From assembly GCA_026125795.1 (NCBI GenBank), contig JAHCKM010000003.1:496001-560000 (forward strand): a stretch of 64,000 nt of DNA, read 5' to 3'. The notes beneath the pieces were generated by a model. The model saw only the letters and a program-made list of their open reading frames with translations. It was not told where the DNA came from and did no database searches. Position numbers and translations under genes: made by a program. Source of the DNA: Burkholderiaceae bacterium. Lineage in GTDB: Bacteria > Pseudomonadota > Gammaproteobacteria > Burkholderiales > Burkholderiaceae_C. This document shows positions 44,074 to 52,711 of this stretch, piece after piece (position 1 is the stretch's first letter; every line of letters begins with the position of its first letter).

Positions 44074-45368
44074 GCTGCCTTCTCCGCCGCCTTCAATGCA
44101 CGACCGAGGTCGTCGATCAGGTCGTCGGCATCTTCCAGCCCGATCGACAGCCGGATCGTGCCCGGACCGATGCCGGCCTGCGCCAGCGCCGCGTCGTCCA
44201 TGCGGAAGTGCGTGGTCGACGCCGGGTGGATCACCAGCGAGCGGCAGTCGCCCACGTTGGCCAGGTGCGAGAAGATCTTCAACGCCTCGATGAAGGCGCG
44301 GCCCTGCTGGCGCGAGCCTTTGATGTCAAAGCTGAACACCGCACCGCAGCCGCGCGGCAGCAGCTTCTTCGCCAGCGCATGGTCGGGATGCGACTCGAGC
44401 TCCGGGTAGCCGACCGCGGCCACCATGGCGTGGCGGCTCAGGAAGTCCACCACCTTGCGCGTGTTGGCCACATGGCGCTCCATGCGCAGCGGCAGCGTCT
44501 CGATGCCCTGCAGGATCAGCCAGGCGGTGTGCGGGCTCATGCAGGCGCCGAAGTCGCGCAGCCCCTCGCGACGCGCGCGCAGCAGGAACGCGCCGGTCGT
44601 GCTCTCCTCGGCGAACACCATGCCGTGAAAGCCGCTGTAGGGCTGGGTCAGCTCGGGGTGGCGGCCGGAGGCCTGCCAGTCGAACTGGCCGCTGTCGACC
44701 AGCAGGCCGCCGATCACCGTGCCGTGGCCCGACAGAAACTTGGTCGCCGAATGAAACACCAGGTCGGCGCCGAGACCGAACGGCTTCATCAGCCACGGCG
44801 TCGTGAAGGTCGAGTCCACCAGCAGCGGCACGCCGGCGCCATGCGCGATCGCGCTGACGCTTGGGATGTCGAGCACGTCGAGGCCCGGGTTGCCGAGCGT
44901 CTCGCCGAACAGCAGCCGGGTGTCGGGCCGGATCGCCGCGCGCCAGCCATCGATGTCGCGCGGCTTGACAAAGCTGGTGCGGATGCCGAAACGCGCCAGC
45001 GTGTAGTGCAGCAGGTTGTGGCTGCCGCCGTAGAGCGCGGTGGAGGCCACGATGTGCGAGCCGGTGCCGGCCAGCGTGGCGATGGCAAGATGCAGCGCCG
45101 CCTGTCCGCTGGCCGTGGCAATCGCGCCGGTACCGCCTTCGAGCGCGGCGATGCGCTCCTCCAGCACGGCGTTGGTCGGATTGCTGATGCGGCTGTACAC
45201 GTGACCGGCGCGTTCCATGTTGAACAGCGCCGCCGCGTGGTCGCTGTCGCCGAACACGAAACTGGTCGACAGGTGGATCGGCACGGCGCGTGCCCCGGTC
45301 GCCGGGTCGGGCGCGGCGCCGGCGTGCAGGGCGAGGGTGTCGAATCCGGGGTCGCTGTGGCCTGCCAT
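44070..45368 (-). CDS. metY: O-acetylhomoserine aminocarboxypropyltransferase (sulfhydrylase)
   Basis: 432 residues, the size of MetY/Met17 rather than the shorter cystathionine gamma-synthases. The PLP lysine is K210 in VFHSATKFLSGHG. YSRISNPTNAVLEERIAALE and ASTALYGGSHNLL are typical. It makes homocysteine from O-acetylhomoserine and sulfide in methionine synthesis. No SAM riboswitch was recognised in the 164-nt divergent spacer upstream. The downstream hydrolase gene overlaps by 4 nt. Confidence 0.93.
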   Translation of the reverse strand: MAGHSDPGFDTLALHAGAAPDPATGARAVPIHLSTSFVFGDSDHAAALFNMERAGHVYSRISNPTNAVLEERIAALEGGTGAIATASGQAALHLAIATLAGTGSHIVASTALYGGSHNLLHYTLARFGIRTSFVKPRDIDGWRAAIRPDTRLLFGETLGNPGLDVLDIPSVSAIAHGAGVPLLVDSTFTTPWLMKPFGLGADLVFHSATKFLSGHGTVIGGLLVDSGQFDWQASGRHPELTQPYSGFHGMVFAEESTTGAFLLRARREGLRDFGACMSPHTAWLILQGIETLPLRMERHVANTRKVVDFLSRHAMVAAVGYPELESHPDHALAKKLLPRGCGAVFSFDIKGSRQQGRAFIEALKIFSHLANVGDCRSLVIHPASTTHFRMDDAALAQAGIGPGTIRLSIGLEDADDLIDDLGRALKAAEKAA

Positions 45369-45405
45369 CGTGGAACTCCAGCAAGGGGAGCCTGTCTTTT
45401 GCGTC

Positions 45406-45436
45406 GGGGCATTGTGTGCTATGTTGGCCCGACACT
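45406..45436. promoter_or_regulatory. Dyad in the metY/CBS divergent spacer
   Basis: GTCGGG and CCCGAC are inverted copies about 20 nt apart near 45404-45434, around CATTGTGTGCTATGTT, which includes a -10-like TATGTT for the plus strand preceded at about 15 nt by TTGCGT. It may be a shared operator for the divergent genes. Confidence 0.25.
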
Positions 45437-45458
45437 CGGCCTAGGAGACAGCAGCATG

Positions 45459-45532
45459 GCCCCATGCTCACTGCGTTCGCTGCCCCCCGGGGGGGCGCTC
45501 AGCCTCCTGGAGGCGGCTCGTCGGAGGCTGCC
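45459..45532 (+). repeat. Palindromic repeat carrying the CBS-gene ribosome binding site
   Basis: The element reads CACTGCGTTCGCTGCC, then CCCCGGGGGGGCGC, then CAGCCTCCTGGAGGCGGCTC, then GTCGGAGGCTGCC directly before the ATG at 45533. It parallels the nuoK spacer (21116-21194) block by block and shares CGTTCGCTGCCCCCCG with the nuoN spacer (25132-25212). Confidence 0.75.
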
Positions 45533-46000
45533 ATGAAGGTGAGCGACATCCTGCGCGTCAAGGGCGGCACGCTGTACACGGTGCCTCCCGAGAGTTCGCT
45601 CAACGATGCGGTCAAGACCATGGCCGGCCGCGACATCGGCTCGTTGGTGGTCATGAGCCATGGCGAGCTGGTGGGCATGCTGACGTTCCGCGAGGTGATC
45701 CAGGCCATCGTCGCCAACGACGGCAGCGTCGGCAGCATCACCGTGCGCACGGTGATGGACGACGCGCCGCTCACCTGCACGCCCGAGACCGAGATCGATG
45801 AAGTGCGCCGCATGATGCTGCAGCGCCATGCGCGCTACATGCCGGTGATGGAGCAGCGCACGCTGATGGGCGTGATCTCGTTCTACGACGTGGCCAAGGC
45901 GGTGGTCGACAGCCAGGACTTCGAGAACCGCATGCTCAAGGCCTACATCCGCGATTGGCCGGTGGAGTCCGAAGGGGCCGAGGCACCCAAGACCTTGTAA
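45533..46000 (+). CDS. CBS-domain pair protein
   Basis: 155 residues consisting of two CBS motifs: the first about 1-65 ([29 protein letters not shown]) and the second about 75-135 ([37 protein letters not shown]). A charged tail follows. CBS pairs bind adenosyl ligands such as AMP, ATP or SAM and regulate partner proteins; the partner is unknown. The ATG is preceded by CGGAGG from the repeat at 45459-45532. It is divergent from metY and lies upstream of aroC. Confidence 0.9.
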   Translation: MKVSDILRVKGGTLYTVPPESSLNDAVKTMAGRDIGSLVVMSHGELVGMLTFREVIQAIVANDGSVGSITVRTVMDDAPLTCTPETEIDEVRRMMLQRHARYMPVMEQRTLMGVISFYDVAKAVVDSQDFENRMLKAYIRDWPVESEGAEAPKTL

Positions 46001-46037
46001 GCGCCGCCGGAAGCCCCGGCGCGGCGCGCCTGCCACA

Positions 46038-46077
46038 ATCGGGCTGCAGCTTCGGCGGCAGCCCGATCTTCTTTGTT
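46038..46077 (+). terminator. Perfect 10-bp hairpin plus T-rich run just before aroC
   Basis: ATCGGGCTGC (46038-46047) pairs perfectly with GCAGCCCGAT (46058-46067) across a 10-nt loop, and CTTCTTTGTT follows at once. It fits an intrinsic terminator for the CBS gene, but it ends only 13 nt before the aroC ATG, so it could also act as an attenuator. CACAAT (46034-46039), a plausible -10 box, overlaps its left edge. Confidence 0.6.
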
Positions 46078-46080
46078 CCC

Positions 46081-47196
46081 ATGTCCGGCAGCACCTTCGG
46101 CCATCTGTTCTGCGTCACCAACTTCGGCGAGAGCCATGGGCCGGCGATCGGCTGCGTGATCGATGGCTGCCCCCCCGGCCTGCCGCTCGCCGAGAGCGAC
46201 ATCCAGCCCGACCTCGACCGGCGCCGCCCCGGGACCAGCCGCCACGTGACACAGCGCAACGAGGCGGATCGGGTGGAGATCCTGTCCGGCGTGTACGAGG
46301 GCGTCACCACCGGCACGCCGATCGCGCTGCTGATCCGCAACACCGATCAGCGCAGCCGCGACTACGCCAACCTGCTCGACACGTTCCGCCCCGGACACGC
46401 CGACTACAGCTACTGGCGCAAGTACGGGCTGCGCGATCCGCGCGGCGGCGGGCGCGCGTCGGCGCGCCTCACGGCACCGATGGTGGCGGCCGGTGCGGTC
46501 GCCAAGAAATGGCTGCACGAGCGGCACGGCACGCGTTTTGTCGGCTGGATGAGCCAGATCGGCGACATCACGATTCCGTTCGTCGACGAGGCGCAGATCG
46601 CGCAGAACCCGTTCTTCGCGCCCGATGCAGCGATCGTGCCGCAACTCGAGGCCTACATGGACGCGTTGCGCAAGAGCGGTGATTCGTGCGGCGCGCGCAT
46701 CACCGTCACCGCGCAGCGCGTGCCCACCGGCCTGGGCGAGCCGCTGTTCGACAAGCTCGACGCCGACATCGCCTACGCGATGATGGGCATCAATGCGGTC
46801 AAGGGCGTCGAGATCGGCTCCGGCTTCGGCGTGGTCACGCAAAAAGGCAGCGAGCATGGCGACGAGTTGAGCCCCGAGGGCTTTCGCAGCAACCATGCCG
46901 GTGGCGTGCTCGGCGGCATCTCCACCGGGCAGGACCTGGTGGTGTCGATCGCGGTCAAGCCCACCAGCTCGATCCGCCTGCCGCGCGCGTCGATCGACAG
47001 GCAGTTGCAGCCGACCACGGTGGAGACACACGGCCGCCACGACCCGTGCGTGGGCATCCGTGCCACGCCGATCGCCGAGGCGATGCTGGCGCTGGTGGTG
47101 ATGGACCATGCGCTGCGCCAGCGCGCGCAATGCGGCGACGTGTCGGTCGCCGTGCCGCCGATCGCGGGCGCCGCGCCGGGCAGCCCGCGCGGATGA
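46081..47196 (+). CDS. aroC: Chorismate synthase
   Basis: 371 residues. FMN-dependent enzyme converting 5-enolpyruvylshikimate 3-phosphate to chorismate, the last step of the shikimate pathway. Signatures are [19 protein letters not shown], the [19 protein letters not shown] loop, [18 protein letters not shown] (part of the FMN site) and [17 protein letters not shown]. The ATG at 46081 gives the family N-terminus. There is no convincing Shine-Dalgarno; a strong hairpin sits just upstream. Confidence 0.96.
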   Translation: MSGSTFGHLFCVTNFGESHGPAIGCVIDGCPPGLPLAESDIQPDLDRRRPGTSRHVTQRNEADRVEILSGVYEGVTTGTPIALLIRNTDQRSRDYANLLDTFRPGHADYSYWRKYGLRDPRGGGRASARLTAPMVAAGAVAKKWLHERHGTRFVGWMSQIGDITIPFVDEAQIAQNPFFAPDAAIVPQLEAYMDALRKSGDSCGARITVTAQRVPTGLGEPLFDKLDADIAYAMMGINAVKGVEIGSGFGVVTQKGSEHGDELSPEGFRSNHAGGVLGGISTGQDLVVSIAVKPTSSIRLPRASIDRQLQPTTVETHGRHDPCVGIRATPIAEAMLALVVMDHALRQRAQCGDVSVAVPPIAGAAPGSPRG

Positions 47197-47209
47197 CCGT
47201 TCGCCGTCG

Positions 47210-48397
47210 ATGACTTCGACGATCTCGCTGCGCCCGTTCGCGCGGGTGTGGTTCTGCTATTTCGCCGCCATGGGCGCGTTCATGCTGTATGCGCCGCTGT
47301 GGTTTCGCGAGCTCGGCATGAGCGCGTTGGCGATCGGCTCGATCGCCTCGCTGCAGGCCTGGACGCGCGTGTTCGCGCCCTACAGCTGGGCCTGGTTGGC
47401 CGACCGCAGCAACGATCACTCGCGGCTGATGCGACTGGCCGGCGTGTTGTGCGTGCTGTTCGCGCTGGCGCTGGCCTTGAGCGGCCGCTTCGGCGGCGCC
47501 GCGGTCAGCGTGTGCGTGGCGCTGCTGTTCATCGCCAACGGCGCCGTGATTCCGATGATGGAGGCGTCGCTCGCGCATCACCTCAATCTCGCCGCCGGCG
47601 GCGGTGCCGGCGCGCGCTACGGCCGCGCCCGCGTCTGGGGCTCGATCGGCTTCATGGCCGCGGTGCTGCTGTTCGGCGTGCTGCTCAACGCCGTGGGCAT
47701 CCGCGCCTGGCCGTGGCTGGTGCTGCTGCTGTGGGCGCTGCTGGCGCATGCGTTGTGGCGCCTGCCGCTCGGCGGCGACCCGCCGCATCCGGAAAAAGCG
47801 CCGGTCGGGACGCTGGCGGTGCTGCGCAGGCCGCAGGTGGCGTGGTTCTTCCTCGGCATCTTTCTGACCGTGCTGGCGCATTCCAGCCTGTATGCGTTCT
47901 TTTCGCTCTTTGCCGCGTCGGCCGGCATGAGCGAATCGGCAATCGGCGTGCTGTGGTCGGTGGGTGTGCTGGTGGAGATCGGCTTCTTCTGGACCCAAGG
48001 ACACTGGTTCGAGCGGCTCTCGATGCACAACTGGCTGCTGCTGGCGGCCACCGTGTCGGCGGCGCGCTTTGCTGCGATGGCCGCGTTCGGCCACTGGATG
48101 GCGGTGTTGGTGCTGACCCAGATGACGCACGCGATCACCTTCGCCGCCCAGCACGCCGCCTGCATCGCGCTGGTGTCGCGTTATTTTCCGGGCCGGCTGC
48201 GCGGCCGCGGCCAGGCGCTGTACACCACGCTGGGTTATGGCTTGTCGGGCGTGGTGGGCGGCGTGGCGGGCGGCGCGTTGATCGAGCGCTGGGGTTACCC
48301 GGCCGTGTTCTGGGCCGCCAGCGCGGCCGCGCTGCTGTCGGTGTTGTGCCTGCTGCGATCGCGGCACCATGAGATGAAGGATTCGCCTGCGGACTGA
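47210..48397 (+). CDS. MFS transporter, phenylpropionate-permease (PPP) type
   Basis: 395 residues with 12 membrane helices. The N-terminus has RVWFCYFAAMGAFMLYAPLWF and the loop ADRSNDHSRLMRLAGV. YGRARVWGSIGFMAAVLLFG and LTQMTHAITFAAQHAACIAL are typical of the MFS_1_like/HcaT group. The substrate is not known; the group includes aromatic-acid importers. It starts 13 nt after aroC and is probably co-transcribed. A hairpin follows the stop. Confidence 0.88.
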   Translation: MTSTISLRPFARVWFCYFAAMGAFMLYAPLWFRELGMSALAIGSIASLQAWTRVFAPYSWAWLADRSNDHSRLMRLAGVLCVLFALALALSGRFGGAAVSVCVALLFIANGAVIPMMEASLAHHLNLAAGGGAGARYGRARVWGSIGFMAAVLLFGVLLNAVGIRAWPWLVLLLWALLAHALWRLPLGGDPPHPEKAPVGTLAVLRRPQVAWFFLGIFLTVLAHSSLYAFFSLFAASAGMSESAIGVLWSVGVLVEIGFFWTQGHWFERLSMHNWLLLAATVSAARFAAMAAFGHWMAVLVLTQMTHAITFAAQHAACIALVSRYFPGRLRGRGQALYTTLGYGLSGVVGGVAGGALIERWGYPAVFWAASAAALLSVLCLLRSRHHEMKDSPAD

Positions 48398-48414
48398 AGG
48401 CGGCGCGCCCGCCT
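48398..48414 (+). terminator. Hairpin immediately after the PPP-type MFS gene
   Basis: AGGCGG (48398-48403) and CCGCCT (48409-48414) form a 6-bp GC stem with a 5-nt loop directly after the stop codon. There is no T-run, so termination strength is uncertain. Confidence 0.35.
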
Positions 48415-48471
48415 GACGGTCGCGACGGCGCGAGCGGGTAGCATCGGGTTGGCCAACGCTGCGGAGATCGC

Positions 48472-48675
48472 ATGGAATCGCCACCGGACGGACTGCCAGG
48501 CTATCGCCTGCTCACGGGCAAGGATGACGCGGCTTTCTGCCAGCGTGTCAGCGAGGCGCTGGCGTTGGGATACAAGCTGTTTGGCGCGCCCGCCGCCACG
48601 TTCAACGGACGCGACGTGATCGTCGCGCAGGCCATCGTGTGGCCCACGTTCGAGGATCGCGTCGTCCGCGCATGA
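48472..48675 (+). CDS. DUF1737 domain protein
   Basis: 67 residues. The body LPGYRLLTGKDDAAFCQRVSEALALGYKLFGAP followed by a Q-A-I-V-W end matches the DUF1737 signature (Y-x-L-L-T-G, LxxGW/YxL-x-G). Such small proteins have no established role. The stop overlaps the ATG of the DUF1161 gene (ATGA at 48672-48675). A TAGCAT -10-like element lies about 35 nt upstream. Confidence 0.85.
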   Translation: MESPPDGLPGYRLLTGKDDAAFCQRVSEALALGYKLFGAPAATFNGRDVIVAQAIVWPTFEDRVVRA

Positions 48676-49037
48676 GGCCCGGCCAACGCAGGGTGCGGAC
48701 CGCGCAGTGCGCCTGCGCGGTGGCGGCGCTCGCCTGCGCGCAGGCGCTGAGCGCCGCGTCCGCCACGTGCGACGAGCTCGTGGCCGCCATCGACGCGCGC
48801 ATCCGCGCCAACGGCGCCACGGGGTTCACCGTCGCGGCGGTCGATCTGGCGGCTTCGGCACCCGGCAGGCAGGTGGGCACGTGCGACGCGGGCCGCAAGA
48901 AGATCATGTACGAGCGCGGCACACAGGACGCCGCTGCGTCGCAGGCAGGCGCGGGCACGCGCGCGACGCGGCCACGGGTGATCACCGAATGTGCCGACGG
49001 TCGGGTGATCGAGGAGGGCACGTGCGAGAAGAAGTAG
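48672..49037 (+). CDS. DUF1161 family periplasmic protein
   Basis: 121 residues with a signal peptide ending near ASA (about residue 30). The mature start CDELVAAIDARIRANGATGFTV and later VGTCDAGRKKIMYER match DUF1161. Three or four cysteines could form disulfides in the periplasm, the last in IEEGTCEKK. Function unknown. Translation is coupled to the upstream DUF1737 gene. It is convergent with phaZ. Confidence 0.85.
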   Translation: MRPGQRRVRTAQCACAVAALACAQALSAASATCDELVAAIDARIRANGATGFTVAAVDLAASAPGRQVGTCDAGRKKIMYERGTQDAAASQAGAGTRATRPRVITECADGRVIEEGTCEKK

Positions 49038-49123
49038 CGCTGCCGCCGCCACACGCGGCGATGCGTCACGCCGGAGCACACCCGGGCAGTGCGCGATGGA
49101 CCCGCAGCGCTTCCGGCACGGCT

Positions 49124-50341
49124 CTACTGCGACACGTGGATCACGTCGCGCAGCATCGGATAGATGCTCTGCTGCCACCGGCGCCCGCTGAACACGCCGT
49201 AGTGACCGACACCGGCCTGCACCGCGTGCGTGCGCATGTAGGGACGCAGCTTCGAGCACAGGTCTTGTGCCGCCAGCGTCTGGCCGGGCGCGCAGATGTC
49301 GTCGCGCTCGCCCTCGATGGTGACGAGCGCGGTGCGGCGGATCGCCGAGGCGTCGATCGTGCGTCCGCGCCAGCGCAACTCGCCCCTGGGTAGCGCGTAG
49401 TCCTGGAACACCAGCTTCACCGTCTCGAGATAGAACTCCGCCGGCAGGTCCGCCACCGCGAGGTACTCCTCGTAGAAGCGGCGGATCGGCTCGGTGGCTT
49501 CGTGGTCGGCTTCGACCAACCCGACGTAGTAGTTGCGAAACGCGTCGACGTGGCGCTGGCGGTTCATGCTCATGAACGCGCCCACCTGCACGAAGCCCGG
49601 GTAGACGCGGCGGCCGGCGCCTTTGAGCGGCAGCGGCACGCAGCTGATCAGGTTGTGTTCGAACCAGTCGATCGACTTGGACGTCGCCAGCTGGTTCACC
49701 GCGGTGGGGCTGATGCGGCAGTCGATCGGGCCGGCCATCAGCGTGAGGCTGGCCGGCACCGCGGGGTCGTCGTCTTCCGACATCAGCGCCGTGGCGGCGA
49801 GCGCGGCGACGCACGGTTGGCAGATGGCCACCACGTGCGAGCCTGGCCCCATGGCGCGCAGGAAGCGCATCAGGTGTTCGGTGTACTCCTCCAGCCCGAA
49901 GCGCCCGGCGGCGAGCGGGATCTCGCGCGCACTGTGCCAGTCGGTCACGTGCACGTCGTGGTCGGCCAGCATCGTGCGCACGGTGTCGCGCAGCAGCGTG
50001 GCGAAGTGGCCCGACATCGGCGCCACCAGCAGCACGCGCGGCTGGGCCGGCGCACCGCGCTTGGCAAAGCGGGTGAGGGTGGCGAACGGCGTGGCCAGCA
50101 CGGCTTCTTCCACCACCTCGTGCTCGCGGACGCGCTCGATGCCCCAGGCCGGCCGGCGGTGCGTGATCTCGGCCAGGCGCATCGTCTCGAGCGCGGCGGT
50201 CATGTGGCGCTGCGCGCGCGTGCCGTGGCCGTTGCCCAGCACCGGCACGGCGGCGCGCGCCCAGGCGCGCAGCGGCCACATCGCATGGGCGTGTTGCTCG
50301 AAGGCGGTGTACAGCATCGCTGCGGGCGCTGACATCGGCAT
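49124..50341 (-). CDS. phaZ: Intracellular polyhydroxyalkanoate depolymerase
   Basis: 405 residues, the length of Ralstonia-type PhaZ1. The serine lipase box is replaced by a cysteine nucleophile in VVAICQPCVAAL (likely C174). GPIDCRISPTAVNQLA, RRVYPGFVQVGAFMSMN and the C-terminal HAVQAGVGHYGVFSGRRW with the catalytic histidine are characteristic. It releases hydroxybutyrate from native PHB granules. AGGAC sits eight nt before the ATG. It is divergent from the GST gene. Confidence 0.95.
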   Translation of the reverse strand: MPMSAPAAMLYTAFEQHAHAMWPLRAWARAAVPVLGNGHGTRAQRHMTAALETMRLAEITHRRPAWGIERVREHEVVEEAVLATPFATLTRFAKRGAPAQPRVLLVAPMSGHFATLLRDTVRTMLADHDVHVTDWHSAREIPLAAGRFGLEEYTEHLMRFLRAMGPGSHVVAICQPCVAALAATALMSEDDDPAVPASLTLMAGPIDCRISPTAVNQLATSKSIDWFEHNLISCVPLPLKGAGRRVYPGFVQVGAFMSMNRQRHVDAFRNYYVGLVEADHEATEPIRRFYEEYLAVADLPAEFYLETVKLVFQDYALPRGELRWRGRTIDASAIRRTALVTIEGERDDICAPGQTLAAQDLCSKLRPYMRTHAVQAGVGHYGVFSGRRWQQSIYPMLRDVIHVSQ

Positions 50342-50432
50342 GGCGATGTCCTTTGCAACTTACGCGCCAGGCGTGGCACAGGCCTTGCTCGCAGGTTGTC
50401 CACAGGTTCCAAGAACCGGGAGACACGTCGCC

Positions 50433-51146
50433 ATGGTCCAGGCCACCACCAAACCCAGCCGCGCCAAGGCATCGGCCCGAGCGCAGGCGGTCGCTCGTGC
50501 ATCGCTGACGCTGTCGAGCAAGAACTACTCGTCCTGGTCGCTGCGCGGTTGGCTGCTGGCGCGCTTTGCCGGCCTGGAGTTCGACGAGGTGATGGTCAGC
50601 CCGGACGACGTCGATGCGCGGCGCGAGCTGTTGCTGCTGGCACCTTCGATCCTGGTGCCGTGCCTGACGCACGAGGGCACCACGTCGTGGAACGTGATGG
50701 CCATCGCCTACACCCTCGACGAGGCGTTTCCGCACGCGGGACTGCTGCCGGCCGAGCGCGCGGCGCGCGCCCACTGCCGATCGATCTGCGGCGAGATGAA
50801 CTCCGGTTTCGCCAACCTGCGCTCGGCGCTGCCGATGAACCTGAAGGTGCGCCACAAGAGCTTCAAGATCTGGGCCGGCGCACAGCCCGACATCGAGCGC
50901 ATCTGCACCATCTGGCGCGACTGCCTCGAGCGTTATGGCGGCCCGTACCTGTTCGGCGCCCGGCGCACGATGGCCGACGCGATGTACGCGCCGGTGGTCA
51001 CGCGCTTCCTGACCTACGCCGTGCCGCTCGACACGGCGTGCGCCGGCTATTGCAGGACCATCATGGCGATGCCGGAAATGAAGGAATGGGTCGCTGCCGC
51101 GGTGCAGGAAGCCGACGAGATCGAAGAGCTCGACATGGAGTTCTGA
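50433..51146 (+). CDS. Glutathione S-transferase family protein
   Basis: 237 residues. A 25-residue basic, alanine-rich N-terminal extension precedes the thioredoxin-like domain, which begins LTLSSKNYSSWSLRGWLLARF. SILVPCLTHEG and SWNVMAIAYTLDEAFP (cis-proline and glutathione-binding positions) follow. The C-terminal domain is all-helical. The group is often annotated as GST-like with unknown substrates. The extension is unusual and could start later in vivo, although GGGAGA supports the ATG at 50433. Confidence 0.85.
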   Translation: MVQATTKPSRAKASARAQAVARASLTLSSKNYSSWSLRGWLLARFAGLEFDEVMVSPDDVDARRELLLLAPSILVPCLTHEGTTSWNVMAIAYTLDEAFPHAGLLPAERAARAHCRSICGEMNSGFANLRSALPMNLKVRHKSFKIWAGAQPDIERICTIWRDCLERYGGPYLFGARRTMADAMYAPVVTRFLTYAVPLDTACAGYCRTIMAMPEMKEWVAAAVQEADEIEELDMEF

Positions 51147-51158
51147 GCCTCGGGCCGG

Positions 51159-51581
51159 CTACGTCCACGGCGTCGGATCCGGGACCGCGCACGGTGCGTC
51201 GACATCGACCGTCCTGAAGTCCGACGGGCCGACGATCTCGAGGTACTCCATGTCGGGCGAGTAGTCGAACAGGTAGTGCACGATGCCCGGCTTCTGGTGC
51301 ACGCAGTCGCCGGCTTCGACCAGCGTCTCCTGCTCGCCGTACATGAAACGCGCCCAGCCCTTGAGCATGATGACGATGTGAAAGTCCGCTTCATGGCGGT
51401 GCCATCCGGTGCCCTTTTCGGGTGCTTCATGCGCCTTGACGAGTTGCGCCAGCACGCGGCCCGCGGTGGCCTGTTCGATGCCCAGATCGCGGTAGAGAAA
51501 GAAGTCGCGCAGCCCCTCGCCGCGCCAGGGCGTCTGGCCTTCCTTCACATGCGAGAAGCGGGTGGTCGTGCCATCGAGCAT
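51159..51581 (-). CDS. Cupin domain protein
   Basis: 140 residues forming one cupin barrel. The first metal motif is visible as GTGWHRHEADFHIVIMLKGWARF and the second region as EAGDCVHQKPGIVHYLFDY, so the H-x-H-x(3-4)-E/H pattern and late histidine are kept. The function is unknown; it may bind a small carboxylate or act as an isomerase or dioxygenase. It is convergent with the GST gene and divergent from an alpha/beta hydrolase. Confidence 0.85.
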   Translation of the reverse strand: MLDGTTTRFSHVKEGQTPWRGEGLRDFFLYRDLGIEQATAGRVLAQLVKAHEAPEKGTGWHRHEADFHIVIMLKGWARFMYGEQETLVEAGDCVHQKPGIVHYLFDYSPDMEYLEIVGPSDFRTVDVDAPCAVPDPTPWT

Positions 51582-51707
51582 GGGAGTCCTCCGGCGTTGT
51601 GGTGGCGCGCCGCACGCATAAGGCGTTCCAGGTGATGGCGGTCCGTGGGGTTGACACGCATCTCCAGCGGCGCAACATCGCAGCGTCGTGTCGAGGAGGC
51701 CGATGTC

Positions 51708-52553
51708 ATGCCACACGACTACCAGCGGGTCAGCGTCCGCGGCACGGCGCTGGCCTATGTCGAGCGCGGCGATGGCGCGCCGGTCGTTCTGTTGCACGGC
51801 AGCGGCACCACCGACCTGCGCACGTTCGGCGCGCAGATGGCGCCATTCGCCGAGCGCCACCGCACGATCGCCTACAGCCGGCGCTGCCACCATCCGAACG
51901 CTTGGGTCGACGACGGCACCGACCTCAACGACGCTGCCGTGCATGCGGCCGATCTGGCGGCGCTCCTTGACGCGTTGGGTTTGAGCCGGGTACACGTGGT
52001 GGGCGTGTCGTTCGGCGCCGACGTCGCGTTGCGCTTCGCGGTGGATCAGCCGCAGCGCGTGCGATCGCTGACTGTCGCCGAACCGGCGCTGTTCGGATGG
52101 CTGGTCGAGCTGCCCGGCGGCGCCGAGCTGTTCGAGGCTTACGCGGCGCGCCTGAGGCCGGCACAGGACGCGCTCGCGCACGGGCAGCCGCAAGCAGCCC
52201 TGCAACGCTACGTCGATGCCTTCATGGGCGAGGGCGCGTTCGAGCAACTGCCGGCGGCCGTGCATGACAGGATGACGGACAACCTGCGCATGCTGGCGCT
52301 CGAACCCAGCACGATCGACGCCATCGGCGTCGACATCACGCGCGACGAGGCCGCCGCACTGCATCTGCCCGCGCTCGTGCTCACCGGACAGGACAGCCCG
52401 CACATGTTTCTGCGCACCACGGACGAGTTGGTGCGCTGCCTGCCGCGGCCCGAGTGCGTGCGCATTGCCGACGCGTCGCACCTGCTGCACGTGATGAACC
52501 CCGCGGCCTTCAACGCCGCGGTGCTGGCCTTCATCGACAAGCGGGCGCTCTGA
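51708..52553 (+). CDS. Alpha/beta hydrolase
   Basis: 281 residues. The oxyanion motif is VVLLHGSGTTDLRTF, the nucleophile is S101 in VVGVSFGADV, and the catalytic histidine is in ADASHLLHVMNP. A helical lid lies around residues 125-190. GAGGAGG lies nine nt before the ATG. Substrate unknown. It is divergent from the cupin gene across 126 nt, and both may belong to one catabolic function. Confidence 0.87.
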   Translation: MPHDYQRVSVRGTALAYVERGDGAPVVLLHGSGTTDLRTFGAQMAPFAERHRTIAYSRRCHHPNAWVDDGTDLNDAAVHAADLAALLDALGLSRVHVVGVSFGADVALRFAVDQPQRVRSLTVAEPALFGWLVELPGGAELFEAYAARLRPAQDALAHGQPQAALQRYVDAFMGEGAFEQLPAAVHDRMTDNLRMLALEPSTIDAIGVDITRDEAAALHLPALVLTGQDSPHMFLRTTDELVRCLPRPECVRIADASHLLHVMNPAAFNAAVLAFIDKRAL

Positions 52554-52711
52554 CGCATGCCACGTTGCGGGCCGGCGCGCTGAACGCGGCGCGATAGCCC
52601 TGCGCAGCGCGGCCGCGCTTGAAATCGCGCGACGCGGGGTGCACACTCGCCGCCCCGGCGGGAGGGGCGGGTCCGAAGAACCGCGCGAGGCCTTGGCATC
52701 GCGCACACCCG

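Noticed and set aside
45369-45532. SAM riboswitch upstream of metY
   Set aside because: The leader is short and I could not find the conserved SAM-I or SAM-II core; only a small dyad and the palindromic repeat are present.
50396-50404. TTGTCCACA, a DnaA-box-like 9-mer upstream of the GST gene
   Set aside because: Only one copy was noticed, with no AT-rich region and no dnaA/dnaN genes, so it is not an origin.
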